NCBI GenBank assembly: GCA_963924555.1
Contig: OZ004582.1
Span: 4,030,001 to 4,094,000 of the forward strand
Length of the DNA: 64,000 nt
Direction of reading: 5' to 3'
From: Crambe crambe
Taxonomy: Eukaryota > Porifera > Demospongiae > Poecilosclerida > Crambeidae
Below are positions 42,920 to 55,800 of this stretch, piece by piece (positions within the stretch are counted from its first letter, which is position 1; every line of letters starts with the position of its first letter). The notes under the pieces are model-generated. The model did no database searches. It was not told the DNA's origin and saw nothing but the letters and a program-made list of their open reading frames with translations. Position numbers and translations under genes: made by a program.

Positions 42920-43932
42920 AAACATTGTTAGAGTGATGCTGGAGATAATTCATGGAGGCCACACCATAGGATGACTAAGCTATCAAAAATAGCAGTGCTG
43001 GAGACAATTTATAGAGGGCATACCTGGTGTAGTAGCAGAGCCAGAGAATGAAAAATAGAAACTTGTATGTAAAACAAGTCTTAGTTGGAGATAATTTATT
43101 TTAAAAGGTAGAATATACGGATGTGTCCTTAGTCCAGTAGCACTTACGATAGAGCCAGATGATGACTAAGAAATAGAAATCTGTACAATAAAAAATAGGA
43201 TTAGTTTGCACTTGTTAGAGTGATGCTGGATACAATTTATGGAGGGAATACCTCGTTTTAAAAGGTGGAATATATTGATGTGTCCTTAGTCCGGTAGAGC
43301 CAGAGAAATAGAAATCTGCACAATAAAAAATTACACTTGTTAGAGTGTTGCTGGAGACAAATAGGATTAGTTTGCACTTGTTAGAGTGATGCTGGAGACA
43401 ATTTGTGGAGGGAATACCTCGTTAAAAGGTGGAATATACCGATTTGTCCTTAGTCCGGTAGCACTTACGATAGAGCCAGAGGATGACTAAGAAATAGAAA
43501 TCTGTACAATAAAAAATAGGATTAGTTTGCACTTGTTAGAGTGATGCTGGAGACAATCTATGGAGGGAATACCTCGTTTTAAAAGGTGGAATATACCGAT
43601 GTGTCCTTAGTCCGGTAGCACTTATGATAGAGCCAGAGGATGACTAAGAAATAGAAATCTGTACAATAAAAAATAGGATTAATTTGTACTTGTTAGAGTA
43701 ATGCTGGAGACAATTTATGGAGGGAATACCTCATTTTAAAAGGTGGAATGTATCGATGTGTCCTTAGTCCGGTAGCACTTACAATAGAGCCAGAGGATGA
43801 CTAAGGAATAGAAATACGTACAATAAAAGATAGGATTAGTTTGCACTTGTTAAAATGATGCTGGAGACAATTTATGGAGGGAATACATCGTTTTAAAAGG
43901 TGGAATATATCGATGTGTCCTTAGTCCGGTAG
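42920..43932. repeat. Tandem array of ~155-bp units
   Basis: Units of the form TTAGTTTGCACTTGTTAGAG..GATGCTGGAGACAATTTATG..AAAAGGTGGAATATA..GTCCTTAGTCCGGTAGCAC..ATAGAGCCAGAGGATGACTAAG recur about six to seven times with small indels. Its right end is broken by the MITE at 43933, and two shortened relatives continue at 44156-44370. Non-coding; satellite-like. Confidence 0.85.
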
Positions 43933-44155
43933 CATGGGTGAAGGAAGATGTCTTTGACTGGGGGGGGCACAACAAACGTGCAGCCAAAGGCTGCTGTGAG
44001 AAGAGTATATGTTTTAGAGGAATGTGCTACTTTCATTAAGTTAATGTTATCAGTTTTATCCTTATAAAGGTGTAATAAAAAGACACTATTTTTTTTAACG
44101 TGGGGGGGGGGGGGGCATGTGCCCCCAGTGCCCCCCTGTTTCCTTCGCCTATGGC
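43933..44155 (-). mobile_element. hAT-derived MITE with residual dimerisation sequence
   Basis: The ends are inverted (TGGGTGAAGGAAGATG left; TTTCCTTCGCCTATG right), with GGGGGGGG/CCCCC runs just inside and a 14-G run at 44102-44115. The minus strand reads LLHLYKDKTDNINLMKVAHSS, the end of a hAT transposase. It is therefore a deletion derivative of an autonomous element, inserted in the tandem array. Confidence 0.65.
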
Positions 44156-44370
44156 TACACACTTACGACATAGCCAGAGGATGAATAAGAAATTAAGTAC
44201 GATTGGTTTGCACTTGTTAGAGTGACGCCTATGAGGCCATACCAAGGTGAAATATAACGTGACACACTTACGACATAGCCAGAGGATGAATAAGAAATTA
44301 AGTACGATTGGTTTGCACTTGTTAGAGTGACGCCTATGAGGCCATACCAAGGTGAAATATAACGTGTCCT
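44156..44370. repeat. Two direct units of ~107 bp, array continuation
   Basis: ACACTTACGACATAGCCAGAGG..TTAGAGTGACGCC..GAGGCCATACCAAGG occurs twice back to back (starting near 44156 and 44263), nearly identical, related to the array on the other side of the MITE. Confidence 0.85.
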
Positions 44371-45370
44371 TAATTAATCCAGTATCACGAGGGAGGAGCT
44401 AGTAATACTGGAGGATGCTCTATAGGTAGGTTTTAGCTGCATGGGCAGCTAGCGATTAGCTAAATAAATCCACTCCCTATGTCAGAATGGAATGATGACG
44501 AAATTATCAAATTCCAGCATCACTAAATGACTAGCTCTGTTGGGATGTATTACTATAACAGTTTCAGGTTTAGTCAGCTCTGTTGTAAGCTAGTATATAC
44601 TATAGTAGTATAGTATAGTAATAGCTAGAATTCAGTGTTGATGGGGTTATACCTCAGGACGCGACTAGGACGGAGTTAATGTGTCCTTGGTAGTGTGTCC
44701 TAGTCGCGTTTCTGATACATTTAATACCTGAAGAGGGCGACCCTTCCCTTGGGTTGGTAAAGGGTCGGCCCGCGAGACTACTTAAAATCATGTATTAAAA
44801 AAGATGATAATAGAAGATAACATGATTCAGTATCTTCTTCTATTGTCAACACAGGAGATGGTCCAGGACATGAAACTTGCTTAACCTTCAAGCTGGAGTG
44901 ATCATGCTCTTTGGTATACAATATTTTGCTGCTGCTTCTCTGACGGACACCTTTCCCTCTCCAACTTCCTCCACAGCTCTTTCCAGATCTTCGGATTTCC
45001 ATTTTTTCCCCTATTATAGAGATCATCACCCATTATTATTCACTGTCCAGTAACTGCCTCCACAATAAGAATCTATTTACGCCAAAATTGCTGATACTGT
45101 TAGTTGTATGTAGGGTACATTTGGAAAGAGGTTTTGTAGATTTTGTTTACTATGTGCAGTGTTTTTCTTACAGTCATTTTTTCCATGCCTCATTTTTTGA
45201 CCGAGAAACTATGATCATTCAAACCAAAGAATATGCAAATTTACTGAATCAGCTGTAGAAAAAAATCACTACTGTCAGCAAAATTTAAAATCTCCCGCCT
45301 AATTAGTACATGGGTCAAAGTCTAAAGTGTCCGTAAACTACCGCTGTCCGTAAACTCCCATCACTACTCT
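44371..45370. other. No gene recognised
   Basis: It contains a hairpin-like GACCCTT..GGTTGGTAAAGGGTC segment at 44729-44770; GGTTGGTAAAGGGTCGGC also occurs at 46659. A minus-strand open frame at 44778-45029 has no recognisable domain. Confidence 0.45.
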
Positions 45371-45780
45371 ATGAAACTGGATGCAACCAAAGAAACGGCT
45401 TTAGAAAAATTAATATGGATTGGAATTCGGGGTCATGCTCCACAAGATTTCTCTCTAAAATTAAGAGGAAAGTCTACTTTGAGTATTTTATCTACAGAGG
45501 GAATAGAGGATGTATATAATTATCACAGAGGGCAGTGTAAATGGTGGATTTTGTACAGAAATAAATAGTGCCCATCCTTTACCTTTGATGGCCACACAGT
45601 GCTAGAAGTGTAGTCATATTAGATAATGCTTCGATCCATGTAGATCCAGTTGTACGAGCCATTCTTTCTACTGGAGCTCTTCTAAGGTTTCTCCCTCCAT
45701 ACTCACCAGATTTTAATCCAATTGAACGTGAAATTAAGCATTACTTACAGGAAATAACACCCTTTTCATAGATGTGGTAC
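45371..45780 (+). pseudogene. Tc1/mariner-IS630-type transposase fragment
   Basis: GIRGHAPQDFSLKLRGKSTLSILSTEGIEDVY gives the region after the first catalytic Asp. After a frame change, VVILDNASIHVDPVV..RFLPPYSPDFNPIE (about 45614-45735) carries the second Asp (LDNASIH) and the PPYSPDFNPIE motif with the third acidic residue. It is clearly a DDE transposase of the IS630/Tc1 class, cut at both ends and frameshifted near 45568. Confidence 0.75.
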
Positions 45781-46805
45781 CACTGGGAGTCCACAGGACA
45801 GTCCTACTTGTCTTATTTGGGACTATAAGATAGGATGATCAGATAAATGACAGACCATTAGAATTGTTAGGTCATTTGATCTGATCATTTGATCTGATAT
45901 CAAAGATAACGGACCATTTTTAACTGGATTTTGATTGGTGACCAGCTGTTCCTTTCTGGGACAGATACATAGGATTGAGTGTATAGATATGGTATTACTG
46001 GGAGTCCATAGGACAGTCCTACTTGTCCTATGTAGGGGACTTATGGGATAGATGGGATTCCTAGTTGGTACATGGGATTACGATGGAAGACTTAGACAAC
46101 ACTTTCTCAAAATGATATTATTGCCATATGAATTATTAGTTAGGCATCAATGTGACCACCATTCAAATGCATTCTCAGATTCCAGGAAGTATCTACTGAA
46201 TACATAAGATGCACTGAGCTAATCTAGCATTGTCACCCCTCATGCAAAAGAGCAAAGTGTCTGGTGACCCCATGAGTTCTTGTGGCATTGCTCATGTGTA
46301 TTCCAAGTCACTTGAAGCTTGTATCCCTAACGCTCAGCTACCTCCTTTGAGTGGTTGCAACAGGCATCAATCTGGAACATCATCGTTCTCCATCAATCTG
46401 GAACATCCGTTCTCCATCAATCTGGAAAATTATCGTTCTCCATCAATCTGGAACATCATCATTCTCCATAATTATTGTGGTCAGATCGAAGTCACTAATT
46501 GATCTCATTTTGAAGCTTGCAAGGCTTTCAGTCCTTAGCTGCCTCTCTGCAGCATCTCTAATCATTTGAACAGCCATCATATCCAGGTTTTTGTGGTTTA
46601 AATAATGTTACCAGATTCTGGCACTAGTGATCTGGGATGCTGGAGTCACCAGATCCTTTGGTTGGTAAAGGGTCGGCTATGCCAGACTAGCACTGAGCAT
46701 GCACTTTACAACAGAGCAAGCAGACGTGGTGTACTCTCAGAAATTGACATATAATCATAATGTGTACTATTTACAAGACACACCTATCGAAACATAAATA
46801 AAAGA
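45781..46805. repeat. Repeats without a gene
   Basis: CTGGGAGTCCACAGGACAGTCCTACTTGTC (about 45785) recurs at 46000-46030. At 46369-46470 a unit of about 25 bp (CATCAATCTGGAACATCATCGTTCTC) is repeated about four times. No coding sequence is supported. Confidence 0.65.
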
Positions 46806-49800
46806 TCAAAATTCATCATGCCGCACCAAGTAATCCCCAAAGTCTGTAGCTTGGCTACCAACAAACAAATCCTGTTGGTCCAGTATCTCAGATTTTGACA
46901 GCACTTTATCCTAGAGAGAGAAAGAAAAAAATAAATGATTAAATTGAATGAACAAGAATAGGAAAGTAATTGGGCAATTAGTTGAAAGATAAGTACCCTA
47001 AACAAACAGTCAGCCTAGTCAAGTGATTTCAAGCATTATGTACATAGCTATAGATTGCCAAAACTCAAAATAAGACCTGCATAATATTATTGTAACAAGT
47101 GAATGCAAAAAATTTCTTCGAAATAAAAATGTGAAGTAGGGATGACCACAAATTTAGCACATAATAATTATTATAGCTATTATAACTGCAGCTTCATTAT
47201 GAAAACCAAGTACTGCAGCATCGAAGCAGTATGGCCCAAAAATCTAGCTGGGATATGTATTATAACTGCATGCAAGAGAGTGAACTTAGTGAAGTGACCC
47301 TTACCCATCATCAGGTACGAGATACTATTCCTACTTCACTCCCTTGGCCCTTCATGGGAGTGAAGTAGGAATAGTATCTTGTACTTGATGATGGGTAAGG
47401 GTCACTTCACTAAGTTCACTCTCTTGCATGCAGTTATAATACATATTCCAGCTAGATTTTTGGGCCATACTGCTTCGATGCTGCAGTACTTGGTTTTCAT
47501 AATGAAGCTGCAGTTATAATAGCTATAATAATTATGTGCTAAATTTGTGGTCATCCCTACTTCACATTTTTATTTCGAAGAAATTTTTTGCATTCACTTG
47601 TTTGCATTCTTACTTGATTGAACTAAATTTATTTAATGATCAAATTTTATAGTATTTCATTCTGTTCAGGGAGGAGAGTTTGAAGGATGATCATCTGCAG
47701 TGTAATGGAGTACTGAAAGGAGTGAACATTTTAAAAAGTGAACAGCATTAGCTAATTGTTACATATGTGATCACTGAAATAATTATTGAGATGGTACGTA
47801 TGTCTTGCTTGAGGGAGGAGTATGGGGAGTTTATGCATTTGGTGTACACGGCATGGTGAAGTGAGCGAGCATCTGTACTGTAATTCAGCAAGGAATGACT
47901 GGAACATCATCAGATAATAAATGAAGACCTTGGCTATAGCTAAACTTAAGCTTACGTGGCTCCGCCCATAAGCCCCGCCCCCTTCAAAATGGCGTAGAAA
48001 GATTAGCAGTGTTCCGAGTGCTATCGAATAGTGAAGTAGAGCCTTAGTCAAAATTAATAGAGAAAGATCAGCCTCTAGGTGCCGCTCTAACAGATGGCCA
48101 AAGCAGAATTTTGATGACTATAGCCAGTAAGTCGGTACGTCGATCTGATTATTATTATTATCATTATTATAAAGAAATAGAACAAAAGTCAATTTTAGAA
48201 CTCGTTTTTTTTCTTATGTTAGCGAATGAATTTTTGGCTTTTGAACATTCTCCTCTCTTCTTTGTAGATATAATTCACTGTAGCCTTCTGAGGACCTGTA
48301 GAGTAAGGGTAGAAGAGAAAGAAGAGTTTTTAGTTTATACAGTCCTATGACCTTTGACCCGCCATCCCTACTTAGAGAGTGCTAGCGCACTCTCTGATAT
48401 CCAAAACAATATCAGAGCGTGTAGGGATGGCAGGTCAAAGGTCATAAACTTTATCCTCACTCTACAGGTTCTCGGAAGACCATAATGAACTACATCTGGA
48501 ATGTTTAACAAGCTAGTCTTTAAAGCTAGCTACTAGCTGAATAATGCACACTGTTCAAATTCAGTCATTGAGGGTCTGGGCTCACGTACAGTGTTCCGAA
48601 CTTAGAGAGTAGATTTTTTTGGTATTTTTGCTTAAATACAGGTTGGATGGTACAGATGTACAGACACCCTTCTACATCATGGTGAAACTGTGCTTTTATT
48701 AACCCTCAGTGCATGCGCAAGGGTTATAGTAATCGTTTTGTCTGTCTGTCTGTCCTGCCTTGATCTAGGAGCTAGCGCACTTACCATAGTTCAAACAGCT
48801 AAGAGCACACAGCAGCTGAAAAAGTTATTGATTTAAAAAAAGCAAAGTCCTTCAATTCTGTCGTCTTTGAAAAGCATGCATTCCTATATAATGCACACTC
48901 CTAGGCATCTGCCTATTTATGATATTGATGCTGCTGAAGGCTCAGAGAATGTCATAGGTGTGTTGTGTCCCTGAGCAAATAACATCAAACGAAGCAACAA
49001 AACAATGCTGGAACATGGACAGAGAAGCCTTGCTGTCTTCTTAGGAGAGATATTCTACAACCGCACAAAGAAGCAGAAATGTTAGAGCTGGCTTCACAGA
49101 GGGATCGAGGAATCAGGCAAACTTTCTCAGCTCATGTTACAATACAAAGAAAGGTGCTCTTCAACTGATGTACTGGTTACAAAAGAGGAGGTAGCTCACA
49201 CTACTAAATTTTAATTCGCTGAAGGATCTTGAAATCTCTGATTACTTGCGTGAGCTATCTCTTGGAAGAAATGCCCAGTATTCTAGTGAGCAAATCATCT
49301 TCAGTCCCTTTCCCTAGTTATCAAAGAGCGTATTCTCTATGAGATGCAGTCCAGCAATTTTTTGGCACTGATGACAAGTCTACGGATATAGCTGTGATGA
49401 AACAGCTAGCTCTTGTAGGACGATACCTACCCAACATGGCAGACACCGAGTCCAACACTGGTGTACAAACATCCAATTTGCACATTGTAGATCTCTGAGG
49501 AATCGTCTCAAGACACCAACATTTCAAGTTTGGGGTGGAATGCATAATAGACGATTATCTGTCGGCTCAACAAGCTCAAGTAGTAGTTCATAACAATTGT
49601 GTGTTCTTTGTGTAATTTTTGTGTACATAGATCAGCTCAGTTCACCCAGCTCAATCATCTTTTCTGATTAGCTTATGGTTTATCTGGGGTTCTATCGGTC
49701 ATGACACCAGAATACTAATCCACAGCATACCATAAAAAGTGGGTATGGTAACCTCAAGAATTTTCCCAGCACACCCATCCAAAATTCCTGACTAGGACAC

Positions 49801-52800
49801 TGGTCATGGACAGCCGATTAACCCTTAGTGCGAGGGTTACAGTAGTCAGCTGTGTGTGTGTGTATGTGTGTATCTGTCACATCCACCACGCTGCCAGTAG
49901 CAATCAAGCCTTAACGATGTCTAGATGATACTCTCCAGTGTTTAAATGAAGCAGATTTTTGGATAAGCAAGATTTCCAGCTCCATACTATATAGACTCCA
50001 TACATTTGGCTTTGTGTGTCCACCATGCTGCCAGTAGCAATTAAAAAGCTTCATTTTTTACCCTTAAGGTTACGGGCTATAGTTACGCCCACACGGCTTG
50101 ATTAATAGAAAGAATTTAAGGTGTTGTGATAAGTGCGCACTACTAAAAATTATTGTGACAATACTACAATTGTTCAATGCTGTCTGAGCTGCTTCTCGTC
50201 TTACTTGGAGTGTGTAAGTTTCTAGACATATGATACTAGCTGTGTTAGCCTAGGCAAGTAGCAGTCCAGTTGCTAGCTAATTCAGTTGGTCAGTAGCTCT
50301 TGCTGTGTTAGCCAATGCAAGTCATACTTTCTAGCAGACCAGTTGGTCAGTAGCAGTCCAAGTACTTGGTGAGTACAGTGACTACTATCTAATTGAAGGC
50401 TCACGTATACCTTCTTTTCGATGATTAGGACAGGCAAGTTCTGGTAATAGTGCTTGAAAGTAGAATGTTTGTAACTTAGGAATCCGTTCATTCCAAAAAG
50501 TATCATCACAGTGGATTCTTTCAATGTGAAGGTCCTTTTCTGTGCTGACTACAAAATCACACCATTTCTTTTCGTCACAAAACATTTGATACTGTACTTG
50601 GAAACAATAGTTGTGCCTTCTTTTCAGTCTAGTTATGTTTGATTTAATTCTTTGTAGATAAAATTTAATTTTTTACATGCTTCTGGAATAGTCAAGTCTT
50701 TTGCAGTATAAGGGTTTCTTCCCCGTCCCAAAAAAAAAGAATAAAAGCTGGGCTGGCGACGCTAGACTAACCGTATTCAGAAGACATTTGAATGGCTCAA
50801 GAGTCTTCTGCTGACGAATAATGCAGTGTCCAATTCATGACTCTTAGTCTAGGGAAAATGAAATGCCTGAAATCATATGCATACACAATAGAGACAATGA
50901 CTTACTCTTAGTCTTCTGATTATAACTCGTGGGTAATATTTCTTACATACATTCTGTATGCAAGAAATATTTTCGCGTTTTTTATTTTCGCAATATAATA
51001 TTATGTGCTATGTAGTGCGAAAATTTACGGATATCGCATTTTTGTATAAGAAGACTTCAAAATTGAATAAAAATCATTCCAAGGAATTCCGAGGTGGCTC
51101 TACCCTGAAATCAAACCATACTACCTAAAGAGTGACCACAAAAAATTTGACACTTTTGTCCACTCCGTCTTGATTTCTTAAAATTATGGTGCTAAGCTAC
51201 CTGACTAAAAGGTGGAATTGTTACTTTACAGTAAATTTAAAGGAAATGCAGCTACTCGATATGGGAATATGCAAGAAGAGACATCTTGGCAAAAATACAT
51301 AGCTTACCAAAGAAGTCATGGACACCCAAGTTTATCTGTAATCAAATCAGGCCTTGTTGTCTCTCATGATAGGGTAATTGACCCTGATTCACCTGCTTGT
51401 GACGCCCGCGCGCTCTCTCAAAAATTATTTCCATTGTCGCCAACATTAATACTACTTCACGTGACTGAATAGAGCAATCTGATTGGGACGCAGCTATAGC
51501 TGCGCGCGCGGGCGACACAAGTAGTTGATGCTAGAGCTACCAGACCACTTTTCTTCCCCGTTCCCCCCCCCCCCCCAAAAAAAAAGAAGAAAGCTGGGCT
51601 GGCGACGCCAGACTAGGGCCTGGTGACAAGATAATGCCATATGAAGCTTTTGCTACAAATGCTACTGAGTTTAGAAGGCTAGACCAGCTTCCAGTTCAAC
51701 TGAAGTTTGAATCAGATATAAATGTGGATGAGCTTGCCAAACAAGATGGAAATCTCCATGAGTTCATGACCCCGGATGCCAATGATCATGTGAAGGAAAT
51801 GGCCAAAGTCTTGCAAGACATTAAACTCTTGACCCGAATAGAAGGTGGTGTTGACCTCATTGCAAAGTACCATTTTTCTTAAATATAGTTCCATTATCAG
51901 CTGACATTCTATTCAGCTCAAAAAATTCAATGTTTCAGCTATGTCTCTAGCCTTCTTCAGGATTTTGTGATGATTATAAAAATCAAATAAACAAAAAAGA
52001 TTATACAAATTAAATAAACAAAAAAGATTCTATTTAATTTCTATGATCTTTTTCATTTATTTGATTTTTATAATCATCACAAAACCCTGAAGAAGGTTAG
52101 AGACATAGCCGAAACGTTGGTTAAAAAGAATTTTTTGAGCTGAATATAAAAGAGAAATACAAGAACCATTTTTCTTGTTTAACTGAATTTAGAAATAAAT
52201 ACCGTTCATTTCTCAGAAAAAGCAGCTATTCTGATGATGGTGATTCAGAGGCGAGTAAACTTGAAGCGAGAGCTTTTGCTGAACTGGTTTGTCACATTGA
52301 AGACTCTATTGAGGGTGAATTCTGTTTTAGGCTATCATCTCTGCGGCAGATTTATCAGGATCGTTTACACGGTTTACCAATCTGGAATTTGGGTGACAAG
52401 TGATTTGGTGCAACAGCAGTCACCCTCTCCAGAGGGTCATGGTTGGACTTTGAATGCAGAGTGCAAGGCATGGGTTCCTGTGTGGATGACCCTGCCAGTC
52501 ACTTCACAAGCCTGTTCTGAACTTGTTAAATGTGGCTGTAGGAGTTCTAAAGGCTGTGGTGGAAGATGTTCATGCAAGAAAGCTAACTGGCAGTGTACTG
52601 AACTTTATAGCTGTAGTTATACAAAATAGAGCACTTCTTTCAAACTTTGGACAAAATATTTTCGCGTTTTTTAATTTTCGCAATATAGTTGCTATGTATC
52701 GCGAAAAATTAAATGTTCGCGGGTACCGCATTTTTGTATAAAAAGACTTCAAAATTGAATAAAAATCATTCCAAGGGATTCCTAAGGTGGCTCCTACTCC

Positions 52801-55800
52801 GAATTTAAACCATACCACCTAAACAGTGACCACAAAAAATGACGCTTTTGTCCGCTCCGTCTTGATTTTATAACTAAGCTACCTGACTATTTTAGTTGTT
52901 TTCTTCATCTTGCACACTTTATCAATACAGGAAGCTGTTAATCTCTTTTTCCTTCCTTCTCTCCATAGAATACTGTCTGCTTGGTCTTGTGTCTGAGTTT
53001 CTATGCCCATTGCTTCTTCAGATGTCAGCTGTTATCAGTCTTGCAATATTTATTTTTTTCTCCTGTTTTCTTTTGCTTTGGATGTTGCCTTTCTCTTTCT
53101 GTCTCTGCTTGCTATCTTCTCAGAAACCTGTACAGCTTCTTGATACACAAGATTAGTTTTGGATGTCAACTGTGTATACATCTTTGGACCCCATTCCAGT
53201 CCATAATTTTGTCTTAGCCCAGCACCCATGCACCTATGTTGCCAAGATCCACACATTTATAACTTTTCCACCATCAAATTTCATATGAATATGCATCCAA
53301 CTCTCAGCAAGGTTAGTTCCTAAAAGTTGAGGGGCTTTAGCCACAAGTCAGCTCAGTATCACTTGAATATCATATAATAATTTGTCTTGCAATGGTGTAG
53401 GATGAGATGGCACATCCTGTTCGTCAGACATGATCTCCTTCCATGTAGTAACTTGATCCTGAATTGCACCTATATACACAATTACAATTAAATTAGTCAC
53501 TATGTGGTGGGCATTATTTTGAAGTGGTCACCTAGTAACCAGTATGACTGAACCTTTATTATTACTAATAGGTACAATGGCTTACTCTCTACATCATCCA
53601 TGTCAGTGGCATCATTTTCACCGTCCTCACTCTCCACAATGGCATTGCTAAAAGTTTTTTCCTGTGCAACTCTGCAAAAGTCTCGACTGCATTTGTTAGG
53701 TAACCAAAACAGTGCAATGGACCATTTTTCAAGTCCTGTTCCAAAAGTTTGAGTGCTTCCTTCCTATCTGGGTGCTCACTTATCATCTTGATGGCACACC
53801 TGGCAGAACTTGTCAGTCGTTTCCGCATTTTAGCAGTAAGTCCACCCTTGCCTTTATAAGAGGGATTTTCAGCAGCAAATTTTTCAAGGCTACCTCTGTA
53901 GCACTTATGTCTCTACCCCATACAGGAACATTGTCCAGCAGTGTTGGGTAGACCAAACTGTCACCATCTCCAACAAAACGCATATATCTCAAACCATGCA
54001 TCCTTTCAGCCTGCATAAAGCCATCCAAAATTATATCTGATTCCATCTCTGATGAAGAAGAGTCCCAATTTTTGAAGCACACATGCTTATCTTGTGGTAT
54101 CCCCAGCGCACAAGCTGTACAGTACTTGTTCCTGACACCGATATGCAAGAGCTTTCCAGTGATCTGTCCAAAGATTACTCCCACTCCAGACTTCGCATTA
54201 TACGAGTGCTTATGGGACCTTTTGGACCACCCTCCATCAACTACCACTGTGATAGCAGGTATACCTTGATGAAAATCACCCCTTTGTTCAGTAAACCTCT
54301 TTTCTGTCCTTCCAACCTCTATCATTGCCTCCTCTAGCATTTTATCCCACCATTCACCAATGCATCTCTCTGTTTGTATGAAACTTTTCTTGGTCATAGT
54401 TGGAATCCCAAGAACACTCATCGTTTCTTGCAATACGTATACAATATGGATGCAAGACCTTGTCGTATTTCTCCAATCACCTTTATCTCAACATCATACT
54501 TATGCATTCTTAAATCATTTATATACTGTTGGAATTTGTGTATGTTACAATACGTGATCCTTCAAAAGATGTGGTTTGTGCTTGTGTCAATGTTTCTTGT
54601 GCTCCTGTGACTTGTGCTGTTTGTGCTACTGTGACTTGTGCTTCTTGTGACTTGTGCTAATGTTACTGTTTGTGCTCTTGTGACTTGTACCGATGTTCCT
54701 GTTTGTGTTCCTGTGACTTGTGCCGATGTTACTGTTTGTGCTCCTGTGACTTGTGCCGATGTTCCTGTTTGTGCTCCTGTGACTTGTGCCGATGTTACGG
54801 TTTGTGCTCCTGTGACTTGTGATTGTGCTCTTGTAACTTGTGCTCCTGTAAGTGGTGCTAATTGTGCTCATGCTGATGTGCGTCTATATGCTACTGAAAT
54901 TTGTGCTGATTTTTGTATTCTTGCTCCCGAGAGTTGTGCTGGTGCTGATGCTTTTAAAGTTTGTGCTGGTGCTGATTTTGTTATTAGTGCCTGTGCAGTC
55001 TGAAAAAAATGTACCTATAACACATTTAGCATAAGCTAATTTTTATGAGAACTAATTCTACTAAATTTATTATCTACCTTTTTTGGCTTCTTTGGATTAT
55101 TATATTTTCCGTATGCATGCCTTTTATGCCTGTTTGTTCCTTTGTTTTTATTACTTCCCATCTTGAATTAGATAGCTAACGATAAACCGAACTTCATATA
55201 TTCCCGCAAAATTGCCACCACGTGTTGAAATACTTCACGCGTATACTCGAATGTCACTAATAAGATTAAGAGCTGAGTCAGCTGTTAGTCATTTCCTCCT
55301 GCTCCAATTTTCTTCCTTCCTGAATACGTCAGTTTATGGCAGTGTAAATATTCTATTTATACGAAGTATGATGCAGGTCCTCCCGTTCGAATTTTTCTTG
55401 TAGCTGGTACCAGATCGAAGTTGTGGCAGAGACTTTACGAAGATACTGTGAGCGATTCTTCATGGTTGCACTATTTGCTGTCTCTGTTGAAAGTAGAAGC
55501 TTCTAGAACATTTATATTTAACGGGAGGACCCAGAATGTGTAGCCAGGCTTCTCCTACAGACTTTACCTTGATGCTGAAAGCCACCAGCTAGATGAAAAT
55601 TGGTGCAGTAGTAGCCGTATTTCATCACCGTTGTGAGAGTTTATGAATCAATTTTATATATTTTTATAAACATTTTAGTGCAGTATCTAGTGTAGATAAT
55701 TGAGAAAGCAACGACTGTCAAAAGCGATGATGATTTATCTCATGAATTATTCATTATTTTTGTAGCCCGTAACCTTAACGATGTCTAGATGATACTCTCC

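Larger units (their letters stand above)
50068..55774. mobile_element. 5.7-kb TTAA-flanked transposon with Mutator-like transposase and YqaJ nuclease
   Basis: The ends are inverted: GGTTACGGGCTATA at 50068 and its complement (TGTAGCCCGTAACC) ending at 55774, and TTAA lies outside each end (50064-50067 and 55775-55778). The minus strand carries the transposase gene (55161 to 53050) and a YqaJ-like segment (50725 to 50385). An insertion of plus-strand material bounded by 230-bp direct repeats (50965-51205, 52660-52890) separates them. TTAA duplication is typical of piggyBac and Sola3 elements, not of Mutator elements. The whole lies in the calumenin-like gene's intron. Confidence 0.75.

Noticed and set aside
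42920-43932. CRISPR-like array
   Set aside because: Units are contiguous and about 155 bp, with no unique spacers and no cas genes; the DNA is eukaryotic.
50965-52890. LTR retrotransposon bounded by the 230-bp direct repeats
   Set aside because: No TG..CA ends, no primer site or purine tract, and the interior holds YqaJ and CXC fragments, not gag or pol.
54638-55003. Plus-strand open frame with [11 protein letters not shown] repeats resembling a secreted cysteine-rich protein
   Set aside because: It is the other strand of a 33-bp tandem repeat whose length keeps all frames open; the minus-strand frame is continuous with the transposase gene.
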